Shown here: one piece after another, positions 17,139 to 25,602 of the stretch
Position numbering within the stretch: position 1 is the first letter of the stretch
How the letters are laid out: each line of letters begins with the position of its first letter
DNA from: DASUPK01 sp963736685
GTDB taxonomy: Bacteria > Actinomycetota > Thermoleophilia > Solirubrobacterales > 70-9
NCBI GenBank assembly: GCA_963736685.1
Contig: CAVTPZ010000017.1
Span: forward strand, 62,001 to 126,000
DNA length: 64,000 bases
Direction of reading: 5' to 3'
The notes under the pieces: generated by a model
What the model was told of the DNA's origin: nothing
The model's database searches: none
Seen by the model: only the letters and a program-made list of their open reading frames with translations
Position numbers and translations under genes: made by a program

Positions 17139-18446
17139 TCAGCGCCCGAGCGCGCCCATCCAGGCGAACAGCGCCGCGTTCGCCGAGTGCAGCTGAAGGC
17201 TGCCCCGGGGGGCGCCGGCCCGCGAGGCCTTCTTGCCGTACCAGGTGCGGAGATAGAGGCCGTGCCTGTCGCGCGAGCGATGGAGGGCGCTGCGCGCGTT
17301 GCGCTGCAAGATCCCGTACCAATCGCCGTTGTTGTCCTCCTTCGCGAACTCCAGCATCGTGCGCAGGTACCAGAAGTCGAATTGCGGGCCCATCCAGAAG
17401 CGCCGGTAGACCGCGAGCGTGGTGGCCGCGAGCTGGTCGGCCCGCTGGCAGTAGGACTTCCTGCCGGTCTCGTCGCAGATGATCCGGTGGGCGAGGATCA
17501 TCGGCCCGTTCACGTAGGGCATCGGCAACGAGGCGAACGGCGGGTAGTTGCTGGACGCCGACTGCGCCTCTCCCGGCGCCGGGACTGGGGTTCCGGCCGC
17601 CTCCAACTTGGCCGCCTCGTCCGGGTTCGCGCTCAGGGCCTTCTCGTCCGCCGCCGCCGTGGCTCCGGGCGCCGCTCCACTCGACGAGGCGCCGCCCTTC
17701 GGGTAATAGGTCTTCGGCTGGCGCAGGCGCGCATACAGCCCGGTCGCTGGATCGGTCAGCCAGACATCGCCCCAGGCGATGTACTTGAGCGCGTCATCCA
17801 GGTAGTGGGAGTCGTGGGTGATCGCGAAGAGCCTGGCGGAGAGCAGGGTGCCGCCCGCCAGTGACTCGCCCGCGTAGAAGCTGTGGTTCGTGTTCCACCA
17901 GATCCCTCCCGGGCGCCCCGGCGTGGTGTCCCAGCCGGAGACGCTGATGTAGTTCTGAGCGATCTCGGCGTCGGCCAGCCAGCGACCGTTCCCGGTGGCG
18001 CGGTAGGCGTCGAGGAAGGCGAGGCCCCACCAGCCGTTGTCGTCGAACCAGGTGGTCTTGCCCGGGTTGTGCTGGCCGGGCCTGGGCCCGAAGCCGGGAA
18101 CGGGCTCGAGCGCCGGATTGAGGTAGCGCTGCGCTCCCCAGGCGAAGCGATTGAGCTGGCGGAGGTGGCGGCGCGAAGGTTGGGCGATCTGCAGTCCGTT
18201 GAGCGCCTCGAACAACGGCACGACGCCCCACAGGGATGCCACCTGCGAGGAGCCCAGCGTCGAGCTGTACCAGTGCCTGCCGCGATTCCACCAGCGATGG
18301 GTCTGCTTGACGCCCTTGTTGGCGGCCTTCACGTAGGTGGCCTGGCTCGGGCTCAGCGCCCCGGCGGAGGATGCGCCGACACCCGCGGCCGCGACGGCCA
18401 CCAGCGAGACCATGACTGCCAGCGAGCTTCTTCGGACGAACTTCAC
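17139..18446 (-). CDS. Secreted GH76 family glycoside hydrolase (alpha-1,6-mannanase-like)
   Basis: The protein has a signal peptide (VKFVRRSSLAVMVSLVAV, cleavage near SAGALS) and an alpha/alpha-barrel with TTWFDDNGWWGLAFLDAYRA. The adjacent Asp-Asp in that motif is the catalytic signature of GH76 endo-alpha-1,6-mannanases. Further family landmarks are GGIWWNTNHSFYAGESLAGG and the aromatic-rich GPQFDFWYLRTML. A GTG start at 18446 with GAGGGG ahead gives a normal signal peptide; the ATG at 18488 is the alternative. It probably trims or degrades mannan outside the cell. An MptB-like mannosyltransferase lies 2.5 kb away. Confidence 0.83.
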   Translation of the reverse strand: MKFVRRSSLAVMVSLVAVAAAGVGASSAGALSPSQATYVKAANKGVKQTHRWWNRGRHWYSSTLGSSQVASLWGVVPLFEALNGLQIAQPSRRHLRQLNRFAWGAQRYLNPALEPVPGFGPRPGQHNPGKTTWFDDNGWWGLAFLDAYRATGNGRWLADAEIAQNYISVSGWDTTPGRPGGIWWNTNHSFYAGESLAGGTLLSARLFAITHDSHYLDDALKYIAWGDVWLTDPATGLYARLRQPKTYYPKGGASSSGAAPGATAAADEKALSANPDEAAKLEAAGTPVPAPGEAQSASSNYPPFASLPMPYVNGPMILAHRIICDETGRKSYCQRADQLAATTLAVYRRFWMGPQFDFWYLRTMLEFAKEDNNGDWYGILQRNARSALHRSRDRHGLYLRTWYGKKASRAGAPRGSLQLHSANAALFAWMGALGR

Positions 18447-18509
18447 TCCCACCCCTCGAACACCATACGCGGGGGTTCGACTCGCCATGAGAGCCTGGAT
18501 GCGGAGCGG

Positions 18510-19865
18510 CTAGGAGACCGCGATCCGCGCGATCACCGAGAGCGACTGGTAGTAGACGTCGCGCCCGAACCCTGGCGCTGGGAAGAGGAATCCCTGGATC
18601 GCAGAGGGGACCTCGACCCGCGCCTTCTCCGCGCCGGAATCGAGGTCCAGGACCACCATCGAATCTCCGCCGAGCGACCTGCTGGCCCGCATTGCGCGGG
18701 CGCTCCGTGCGAGCACCGGCCCCGCGGCCGCGACCGTCCGGCGGAGCGGGCCGCTCTTCAGCGCCGGGTGACCCTGCCAGTCGCCCACGACGAGCTCACG
18801 GCTCTCCGGATAGAGGATCAGGTGGCCGGCGTGGGCCAGCCCGTCGCGGCGCCAGAGCGGCTCCAGCTCGTCCCCCATCAGGCGCCAGGCGCGAACCACG
18901 GCATTGCCGGCGTCGTAGGCGACCACGACCCCGCTCGCCGGATCCCAGCCCGGAGGGTTCGATTCGGTGCCGCGGGGAAGGCCGCTGATCTCGACCGAGC
19001 TCGCGGCATCCGCATCGAGCCTCGACCACCAGAGCCTGACCGGCGAGTCATCCACCCCGCTACCGAGCATCGTGTGATCGACGCGGTTGCGACCGTTGTC
19101 CATCCAGAAGATGTGCTCCGGCGTCACCACGGGGTCCCAGCCGTAGCCCCGGCCGGGGGCCGGCCCGTAGCTGGGGCGCCAGCCGTCGTCCAAGGTGAGC
19201 CTGCCCGCGTCCCGGTCGAGGCGGAGGGCGAACATCCTCGTGGCGCCGATTGCGAAGACGGTCTCGCCGTCGCTGGAGAGCCGGCCGACGCACGGCTCGG
19301 GCAGCGTCAGGGGCGGCGCCACCGGCAGGAGCGTCTCCGGATCCAGAACCGAGACGGTCGAAGGCTCCCGCCCGGCGGGCGCGTCGCAGTCCTTGGTGAC
19401 GAGCTCGCCGCCGTTGAGCACGACGAAGGAGTTGTATGGCCGGTCCACGGGCAGCCGGTGCGAGGCGAGCACGTCCAGCGCGGGACTGAGCCGATGGGCC
19501 CAGCGACCGAAGATCGCGTGGAGGTCGCCGTTCGAGTGGGCCGCGATGCCCCCCGGCCAGAACCGCCCACCCGGCAGGCGCGGTGTGGACGCGGTGACGG
19601 CGAGCGTCTCTGGGTCGAGCCGCTCCACCCAGGCATCGACGTCACCGGCCTGAGGCCCTCCGGCCGGCATCGCGTGCCGAAGGGCATAGAGCTCGCCGGG
19701 GTCGCGCCGGACGAGCGCGTCCGTCGCGAACGCCTCATGGACCGCCGCCACCTCGAGCCGCTCGCCTGAACCGATGCCGAGCCCTGGCCCCTCCACCGCC
19801 CCCCACCTGCGCGGCCCGCCGTCCTCGCAGGTCCAGGGCCTGGGCCAGTAGGCGCCGTCGGTCAG
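18510..19865 (-). CDS. Beta-propeller (quinoprotein-like) protein, probable non-ATG start
   Basis: About 451 residues made of repeating beta-propeller blades, for example RLPVDRPYNSFVVLNGGEL, VSVLDPETLLPVAPPL and RLSSDGETVFAIGATRMFAL. It has no signal peptide and no cofactor motif that I can name. No ATG or GTG lies at a suitable place. The coding-like sequence begins LLTDGAYWPRPWTCEDGG, and a CTG at 19865 overlaps the TGA of the upstream arylsulfotransferase gene as CTGA. That makes CTG the best start candidate; a GTG about 75 bases further in would lose conserved-looking sequence. It is coupled to the arylsulfotransferase gene. Confidence 0.65.
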   Translation of the reverse strand: MTDGAYWPRPWTCEDGGPRRWGAVEGPGLGIGSGERLEVAAVHEAFATDALVRRDPGELYALRHAMPAGGPQAGDVDAWVERLDPETLAVTASTPRLPGGRFWPGGIAAHSNGDLHAIFGRWAHRLSPALDVLASHRLPVDRPYNSFVVLNGGELVTKDCDAPAGREPSTVSVLDPETLLPVAPPLTLPEPCVGRLSSDGETVFAIGATRMFALRLDRDAGRLTLDDGWRPSYGPAPGRGYGWDPVVTPEHIFWMDNGRNRVDHTMLGSGVDDSPVRLWWSRLDADAASSVEISGLPRGTESNPPGWDPASGVVVAYDAGNAVVRAWRLMGDELEPLWRRDGLAHAGHLILYPESRELVVGDWQGHPALKSGPLRRTVAAAGPVLARSARAMRASRSLGGDSMVVLDLDSGAEKARVEVPSAIQGFLFPAPGFGRDVYYQSLSVIARIAVS

Positions 19866-21678
19866 GAGGCGGGCACCGCGTCGGACCGGCCGATCACGTG
19901 GCCCTTCGAGTCCAGGGCGCGGACCGCGAACACCGTCGCGGAGGTGTTCAGGTCGACGCGGGTCTCGAACGAGCGCTTCTGCGTCGTCGCAATCCGCGAG
20001 AGGGATCCTGCGCTCTGGCCCGCCAGGAACTGCCACTTCGCCACGCGCGTGGCCCCGTTCCAGCTCGCGAAGAGCGAGACGGTGGAGCCCTGGCGCTGGG
20101 CGACGATGACCGGCTTCGTCTTCGGCGAGGCGCTCCACGGGAAGCGGTAGGTCCGGTAGGTGCCGTCGTCGACCGGCAGGCTGGCGTCGAGCAGCAGCTT
20201 GCCGCGCGACGAGAACTCCGAGAAGAACGGCTCGGACCCGAAGCCGACGAACACGTTCCCGCCGGGCAGCCTCTGCAGGCTCCCCTCGCTCTGGGCGGAG
20301 GTGCTGGTCGAGCGCGCGAACTGGCGCACGAGTGTGGCTCGTGGCGCCGGTGGTCGAGCTGGAGGATGAGGCCGCGCGAGTACGGGTTGAACATCGGCGG
20401 TCCCGCCCCGTCGTCGAACATGCTGATGCGGCCGTTGCGGAGCATGTGGGCGTCGTGCTGGAGGTTGAACAGCGCGCCGGGGCCGAAGTTGAAGTCGGTG
20501 CCCTTGCCCCCGAGGGTCCAGAGGATCCGGCCGCTCGCCCGGTCGACCTTGTAGACGGCGGACGTGTCACGTGCCGAGATCAGCACCCGGTGGTTCTTCA
20601 GCGCCTGGATCGCGTTGATGTGGAAGGCGTCGTAGGAGGCGCTGTTCTGCGGGGTCGCCTGCGAGGTCTCGAGCGGAATGTGGCCGTATGAGTGCCACTC
20701 CCAGACGACCAGCCCGGTCTTGATGTCGACCTCCTGGACGATCGAGTCCAGCAGCGGCGACAGCGTCCCCGCGGGCGTGCCCGGCAGGTGGACGCGGATC
20801 GGTGAGTAGACCGTGAACAGAGCGTCGCCGTCCTTGGTGAGCTCGAACTCGTGCAGGTCCATCGGATAGCCGTTGCCGGCGTGGACGGTCCTGATGATGT
20901 TGTAGGCGTGGTTGGCGATCACGCCGCCGCCGACGCCGAACGCCGCCGGGGTAACCGTCCCCTCCCACCAGGTCAGGACCTTGCGGCCGCGGTACTTCTG
21001 CAGCCGCAGGTTGGCGGCGACCTCGGGCGGGGTGAGCTGCCTGAACCAGACGAGGTTCCCCCCGCCGTCCACGATCATCGGGCCGCCCGGCCCGACGGGC
21101 TTGATCGTCACCGTGTTGTTGCTCCCCGGGTGGACGACCGGCGAGGGCAGGGGCGTGAGCAGCACGCTCCCGTTGCCGCGCGCCCGCTTGGAGCTCTTGT
21201 TCACCGTGATCTTCGGAGGGGTCAGGCCGGGCTCGGTGACGAAGTGGTCGAGCTTGTCCGGCTGCGTGGAGGTCAGGGTGAGCGGGGGCAGCTTCGCCCC
21301 GAGCGTGGCGACCGTGAACGAGTAGCGGATCGGCTTGCGGCCCTTGATCCGGATCTCGACCGAGACCGATTCACCCTGCGTGAGCTGCTGATCGAGCAGG
21401 AAGCTCGCGCCGCGGTGGCCCGAGTACGAGCTCAGATGACCTGGATGCGGCCCCGACGTCTGCCCGGTGACGGTGACGGAGCGGATCGCCTTGCGCGGCG
21501 CCCCGAGGATGCTGATCTGGGTCTGCGGGGAGGCGTCGGGCGTGTCGGCCTGCGGTGAGATCGTCAGCTTGGTGCTCGACGCGTGGGCTGCGGCGGGCGC
21601 GGCGAGCGCCGCGATCGCCAGCCCCGCGATCAGGTATCTCCTCCTGGCTGCATCGCGCGGAAGGCTAAGCGCCCCCAT
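19862..21678 (-). pseudogene. Arylsulfotransferase (ASST) with one frameshift
   Basis: It starts at 21678 behind GAGGAGGGG with a signal peptide (RRRYLIAGLAIAALAAPAAA). Family landmarks are MDLHEFELTKDGDALF, DAFHINAIQALKNHRVLIS, LWTLGGKGTDFNFGPG and LQHDAHMLRNGRISMFDDGA, with conserved His residues as in ASST/ASST_2 enzymes that move sulfate between phenolic compounds. Near 20337 the frame breaks: restoring one base gives RRHEATLVRQFARS and then LQRLPGGNVFVGFGSEPFFS to the stop at 19862. Every landmark is intact across the break, so a sequence error or very recent mutation is likely. Its stop overlaps the next gene. Confidence 0.78.
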
Positions 21679-22251
21679 CGGACGACCCCTCCTCAGTACT
21701 GCGGTAAATAGGGCTCGGCCGGCGACAGAGATTCGTCCGGAGCCAGGTGAGGTATCCGAGAGCTCCAGCCGGCCGGCGAGCAGGTCCTGCTCGAAGGCGA
21801 TCCCCTCGTCGCCGAGACGGCCATCCGGAGAATCCGCGGCGTCATGTCGCAGGTGCTCGGAGATCCAGCGGGTCACGTTCGCGCCGCCGAACATCGACGC
21901 GCGCACGTAGCCCACGAAGTGACGCACCTGTCCCACGCTGCCATCGTCATACCGCTGCTTGAACCCCTTCCCGGGGATGCGGTTGCGGCCTCCGCGGGCC
22001 AGATCGGCGAGCGCACGTCGCCCCCGGCTGATCCCGCCCCCCTGTTGACCGAGGTCGAGCAGGAAGTCGTTGACGCTGTCGTCCGTCTGCGCCAGGTACC
22101 CGGCGAGTCCCGCGAGGCGCTCACATGCCGTGCCGCTGAGATGAAGACTCGCCGTCGGATCCGAGTCATCCTCGAACGGATCGAGCACGAAGTACGCGAG
22201 CGCCGCCACCCCGAGGACGCAGACAACCGCTATCGCGAGCACCGCCTTCAT
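21665..22251 (-). pseudogene. Membrane-anchored protein of unknown function with one frameshift
   Basis: It begins MKAVLAIAVVCVLGVAALAY, a signal anchor, followed by an external helical domain of about 150 residues with FVGYVRASMFGGANVTRWIS and SPDGRLGDEGIAFEQDLLAGRLEL. In the uninterrupted frame it runs without a stop into the arylsulfotransferase gene. A one-base shift near 21757 gives instead YLTWLRTNLCRRPSPIYRST and a stop at 21665 that overlaps the next gene's start. The shifted ending looks natural, so the unshifted 767-residue reading-through product is probably an artefact. No family is recognised. Confidence 0.5.
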
Positions 22252-22278
22252 GCAGATGCAGTATCGCTTTGTGCCGAG

Positions 22279-22875
22279 ATGAAGCGACGGATCGACCAGC
22301 TGACCCTCGGAGCTGCTCCCGGGCGGTGGGCCGAGGCGGGCTTCGAGATCTCAGGCGAGGCGACGCGCGCCGGCGAGGTTCAGCTCGTCTTCGCGCCCGG
22401 TGAGGGGGTCCTCGGCTGGCGTCTCTCCGGGTTTGACGGTGAGGTCGACGGGCTGCCGGTTGCGCCACCGTCCGGGGTCGAGCCGGCCCAGTCAACGCAT
22501 CCGAACGGCGTTGTACGCGTGGACCACCTCGTCGTCTTCACCCCCGATCTCGAGCGCACCACCGCCGCCCTCGAGGAGATCGGCGTCGAGCGCCGGCGCG
22601 TCCGAGAGGTCGAGGCCGGCGGCTCGCCGCTGCGACAGGGCTTCTTCCGCCTCGGCGAGGTGATCCTCGAGGTCGTCGAGCATGCCGACGTCGAGCCGGG
22701 CCCCGCCCGTTTCTGGGGGATCACCTTCGCCGTCGCCGACCTCGATGCGGCCGCCACGCTGCTCGGCGACCGCCTCGGCTCGATCCGCGACGCCGTTCAG
22801 CCCGGTCGGCGAATCGCGACGGTCCGGAGCGCGGCCGGCCTCGGTCTGCCGGTCGCGCTGATCAGCGACGGCTGA
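22279..22875 (+). CDS. VOC superfamily (glyoxalase-like) protein
   Basis: The 198-residue protein has an N-terminal extension with GWRLSGFDGEVDGLPV, then a VOC fold: VRVDHLVVFTPDLERTTAALEEIGVE, VILEVVEHADVEPGPARFWGITFAVADLDAAATLL. The layout with HLV at the start of the first module and a long N-terminal strand region is typical of uncharacterised actinobacterial VOC proteins. A metal centre is not obvious. It diverges from the membrane-anchored gene starting at 22251 and converges on the DUF899 gene with only 3 bases between stops. Confidence 0.72.
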   Translation: MKRRIDQLTLGAAPGRWAEAGFEISGEATRAGEVQLVFAPGEGVLGWRLSGFDGEVDGLPVAPPSGVEPAQSTHPNGVVRVDHLVVFTPDLERTTAALEEIGVERRRVREVEAGGSPLRQGFFRLGEVILEVVEHADVEPGPARFWGITFAVADLDAAATLLGDRLGSIRDAVQPGRRIATVRSAAGLGLPVALISDG

Positions 22876-22878
22876 GGG

Positions 22879-23613
22879 CTAGTCCGGGTACTCATCCTTG
22901 CGCCACGACCGGGGCTCCTCAGGCTGCTCCTTGGCTGTGCGATCGATCAGGAAGGAGTGGTAGGGCGCCACGAATGGGTCGGGCGCCATCACCTGATAGG
23001 TCAGATAGACGGTTCCGTTGTCCTTGGCGAAGGCGATGAAGCCCGGGCCCTCGCGCAACCCGTCCGCGAGGTCGGCGCCGACCTGCTCGCCCCACTCCCG
23101 GAGCCAATCGGGCGGGTCGTCGATCATGCCCTTGACCTCGGGGATCTCCTGCGCCTGCTCGGGGGTCATCGCCAGGCCGAAGTCGAAGGGGAAGTCGCTC
23201 TCGTAGGTCGAGACGTAGGGGAACTGCCAGCCCATCCGCTCCTTGTAGGCCGCGAGCTCATCGATCGGCGCACGCGAGAAGCAGAGGAAGGTCACGTCGC
23301 GATGGTTCAGGTGGACCAGCGGGCCGCTGAACTCGTCCCCGAGGCTCGTGCAGCCGGGACAGGCGCCCTTCGTGTAGTCGGGCCCGTACATGATGTTGTA
23401 GGCGAGCAGCTGGGAGCGGCCGTCGAAGAGCTCGGAGAGGCTCTTCCTGCCCTCCTCGGTGTCGAACTCGTAGTCCTTTTCGACCGGCATCCAGGGCAGC
23501 TCGCGCCGCTTCTTGCTGATCTCCTTGTCGCGCTCGGCCTGCTCGGCCTCGAGCTTCGCAAGCTCGGCTCGGGCCGCATCCCATTCCTCGCGCGTTCCAG
23601 TTCTGTCAGGCAT
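22879..23613 (-). CDS. DUF899 family thioredoxin-like protein
   Basis: The 244-residue protein has the DUF899 pattern: N-terminal Glu/Lys-rich helix, RRELPWMPVEKDYEF, LFDGRSQLLAYNIMYGP, then CPGCTSLGDEF with a CxxC, and RDVTFLCFSRAP. It ends with VYLTYQVMAPDPFVAPYHSFLIDRT. The fold is thioredoxin-like (peroxiredoxin/AhpC-TSA related) but a confirmed activity is not known to me. The start is strong, with AAGGAGG eight bases before the ATG. It is a single-gene unit. Confidence 0.85.
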   Translation of the reverse strand: MPDRTGTREEWDAARAELAKLEAEQAERDKEISKKRRELPWMPVEKDYEFDTEEGRKSLSELFDGRSQLLAYNIMYGPDYTKGACPGCTSLGDEFSGPLVHLNHRDVTFLCFSRAPIDELAAYKERMGWQFPYVSTYESDFPFDFGLAMTPEQAQEIPEVKGMIDDPPDWLREWGEQVGADLADGLREGPGFIAFAKDNGTVYLTYQVMAPDPFVAPYHSFLIDRTAKEQPEEPRSWRKDEYPD

Positions 23614-23701
23614 CCGAATTCCTCCTTGTTCTGGCTATACCCGGTTGACTCGCTGCGACGCGCAGACTCATCGGCCCTCGGCCCTGTTTGATGGGGGGCC
23701 G

Positions 23702-25104
23702 ATGAAGCACACGGCGCACGGATACTGGCTGGAGGAGGCGGGCGAGCGCCCGGCGCTGCCGCCGGCCGAGGGAGAGCTGAGCTGCGACGTCCTCGTCATC
23801 GGCGGCGGCTACACGGGCATGTGGACGGCCTGGCAGATCTCGCAGCTCGAGCCGGAAGCCAAGGTGATCGTGCTGGAGGCGGATCGCTGCGGGCACGGGC
23901 CAAGCGGCCGGAACGGCGGCTTCGTCAACGCCATGTGGTTCAGCCTGCACACCCTGCGCGAGCGCGTCGGCGGTCCGGCGGCGCGCCTGCGTCGCACAGG
24001 CGGCCCAGGACGCCGTCGACGAGATCGGCGCCTTCTGCGACGAGCAGCAGGTCGACGCCTGGTACCGGCGCGGGGGCTACCTGCAGCTGTCGGCCGCCCC
24101 CGCGCAGGACGGCATCTGGGACGAGGCGGTCGCCTCCTGCCGCGAGCTCGGCGAGGAGGACGCGGTCGAGGAGCTGAGCCCCGAGCAGGTCGCCGAGCGC
24201 TGCCGCTCGCCGCGCTTCCGCGCGGGAGCTCTCTACCCGGGAGCCGCCACCGTGCAGCCGGCGAGGCTCGCGCTCGGGCTGCGCGACCGGCTCGCCGAAC
24301 GTCCCGGCGTCCGGGTGTTCGAGAACTCGCCCGTCCGCCGGCTGCGCGCGGGGAGCTGGGGCTGCCTCGCCGAGACGCCGGCCGCGCGGATCCGCTCGGG
24401 GGCATGCGTGCTCGCCCTCGGATCGGCGAGCGGCGCCGCGGGCTCGCCCGTGCGTGGGCGCCTGACGGTGACCTCCAGCCACATCGTGCTGACCGAGCCG
24501 GTCCCGGACCTGCTCGAGGAGATCGGCTGGACCGGCGGAGAGTGCATCACCGACTCGCGGGCGATGGTCCACTACATGCGGACGACGCCCGATGGGCGGA
24601 TCGCCCTCGGCTGGGGCGGCGGGCGGATCGCCTGCGGCGCCCGGCTTGGCGGGTTGACCGAGGTCGATCCCGGCGTCGTCCAGCAGGTCGGGTCCCATCT
24701 GCGCTCGTTCTTCCCCGGCCTCGAGGGCCGCCGGCTGACCCACGCCTGGGGCGGCCCGATCGACGTTTCGCCCACCCACCTGCCCGTGGTCCTCCCCGTC
24801 CGCTCGGACCGCGTCCACGCCGCCTTCGGCTATACGGGGAACGGGGTCGGGTCCATCGATGCTCGTCGGCCGCATCCTGGCCTCGCTCGCGCTCGACCGG
24901 CGCGACGAGCACTCGGGGCTCGCCCTGGTGGACCCCGCGCCACACCTCGTCCCGGCCGGGTTCGCCTCCTGGCTCGGCGGCAACGTCATCCGCGCCGGCC
25001 TGGTGAGCAAGGAGGCGGCCGAGGAGCGCGGCGAGGTGGCTCGCCCGATCAGCCGCGGCCTGGCCGCGATCCCTGAGCGGATCGGCTTCCACATCGGGCG
25101 CTGA
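23702..25104 (+). pseudogene. FAD-dependent oxidoreductase (DAO/GlcD-type amine or glycine oxidase-like), two frameshifts
   Basis: It starts MKHTAHGYWLEEAGERPALP and shows the dinucleotide fold VLVIGGGYTGMWTAWQISQ and GHGPSGRNGGFVNAMWFSLH, features of the DAO family that oxidise amines or amino acids. Near 23975 and again near 24857 the frame shifts by one base in the insertion direction. The three segments join into one normal-length enzyme: QDAVDEIGAFCDEQQVDAWY and the substrate domain in the second, then MLVGRILASLALDRRDEHSG in the third. The coding quality stays high in every segment, so errors or fresh mutation are more likely than long decay. Confidence 0.75.
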
Positions 25105-25143
25105 AAGAAACGCTGATTCACGGGCGATAGCCTGCCCAGTGTC

Positions 25144-25530
25144 TTGACTCAGCTTTATCCGCAGCTCGGGTATAGGGACCCGGAGCGGGCGATCGCCTGG
25201 CTGGAAGCGCTCGGCTTCGAGGTGCTGCTCACCTGGCCCTACCCGGATGGGAGCCTGCGCCATGCCGAGCTGCGGCTCGGGGACGCGATCGTGATGATCG
25301 GCGGAGCACGCGAGGAGTTCGAGCAGCCCGAGCTTCGCGGGCGCACCGTGGGGCACGGCACCTACGTGCAGACGGAGGATGTCCCGGCCATGTACAGCGC
25401 AGCCATCGAGGCCGGCGGGACCAGCGTCTTCGAGCCCGAGCCGACCGAATGGGGCACCGAACGGGCCCGCGTGCTCGACCCCGAGGGATACGAGTGGTCG
25501 TTCGGCAACTACGAGCCGGGCTCGGACTGA
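25144..25530 (+). CDS. VOC family protein (glyoxalase/bleomycin-resistance-like)
   Basis: The 128-residue protein contains a two-module VOC fold: YPQLGYRDPERAIAWLEALGFEV, HAELRLGDAIVMIGG, GHGTYVQTEDVPAMYSAAIEAG, VLDPEGYEWSFGNYEP. The DPEGYEWSFG ending is characteristic of the PhnB-like/glyoxalase 4 group. Putative metal ligands include His in GHGTY and the terminal Glu. It starts at TTG 25144; no ATG is in range. It follows the FAD oxidoreductase by about 40 bases on the same strand and may share its transcript. Confidence 0.75.
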   Translation: MTQLYPQLGYRDPERAIAWLEALGFEVLLTWPYPDGSLRHAELRLGDAIVMIGGAREEFEQPELRGRTVGHGTYVQTEDVPAMYSAAIEAGGTSVFEPEPTEWGTERARVLDPEGYEWSFGNYEPGSD

Positions 25531-25602
25531 GCAGAACCGAATCGATCTCCGGAAAGTCGGGTTAGCGTGATACGTTGACTCCAAGTCAGCGGGAAAGGGA
25601 GC

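Noticed and set aside
17883..19769. Long plus-strand open frame of 628 codons opposite the GH76 and propeller genes
   Set aside because: Composition is Arg/Gly/Ala/His-rich without domains and mirrors codon bias of the opposite strand genes, which carry clear motifs.
19948..22251. A single 767-residue fusion of a membrane protein with arylsulfotransferase
   Set aside because: A strong ribosome-binding site and signal peptide start a separate gene at 21678, and a one-base shift near 21757 gives the upstream gene a natural end.
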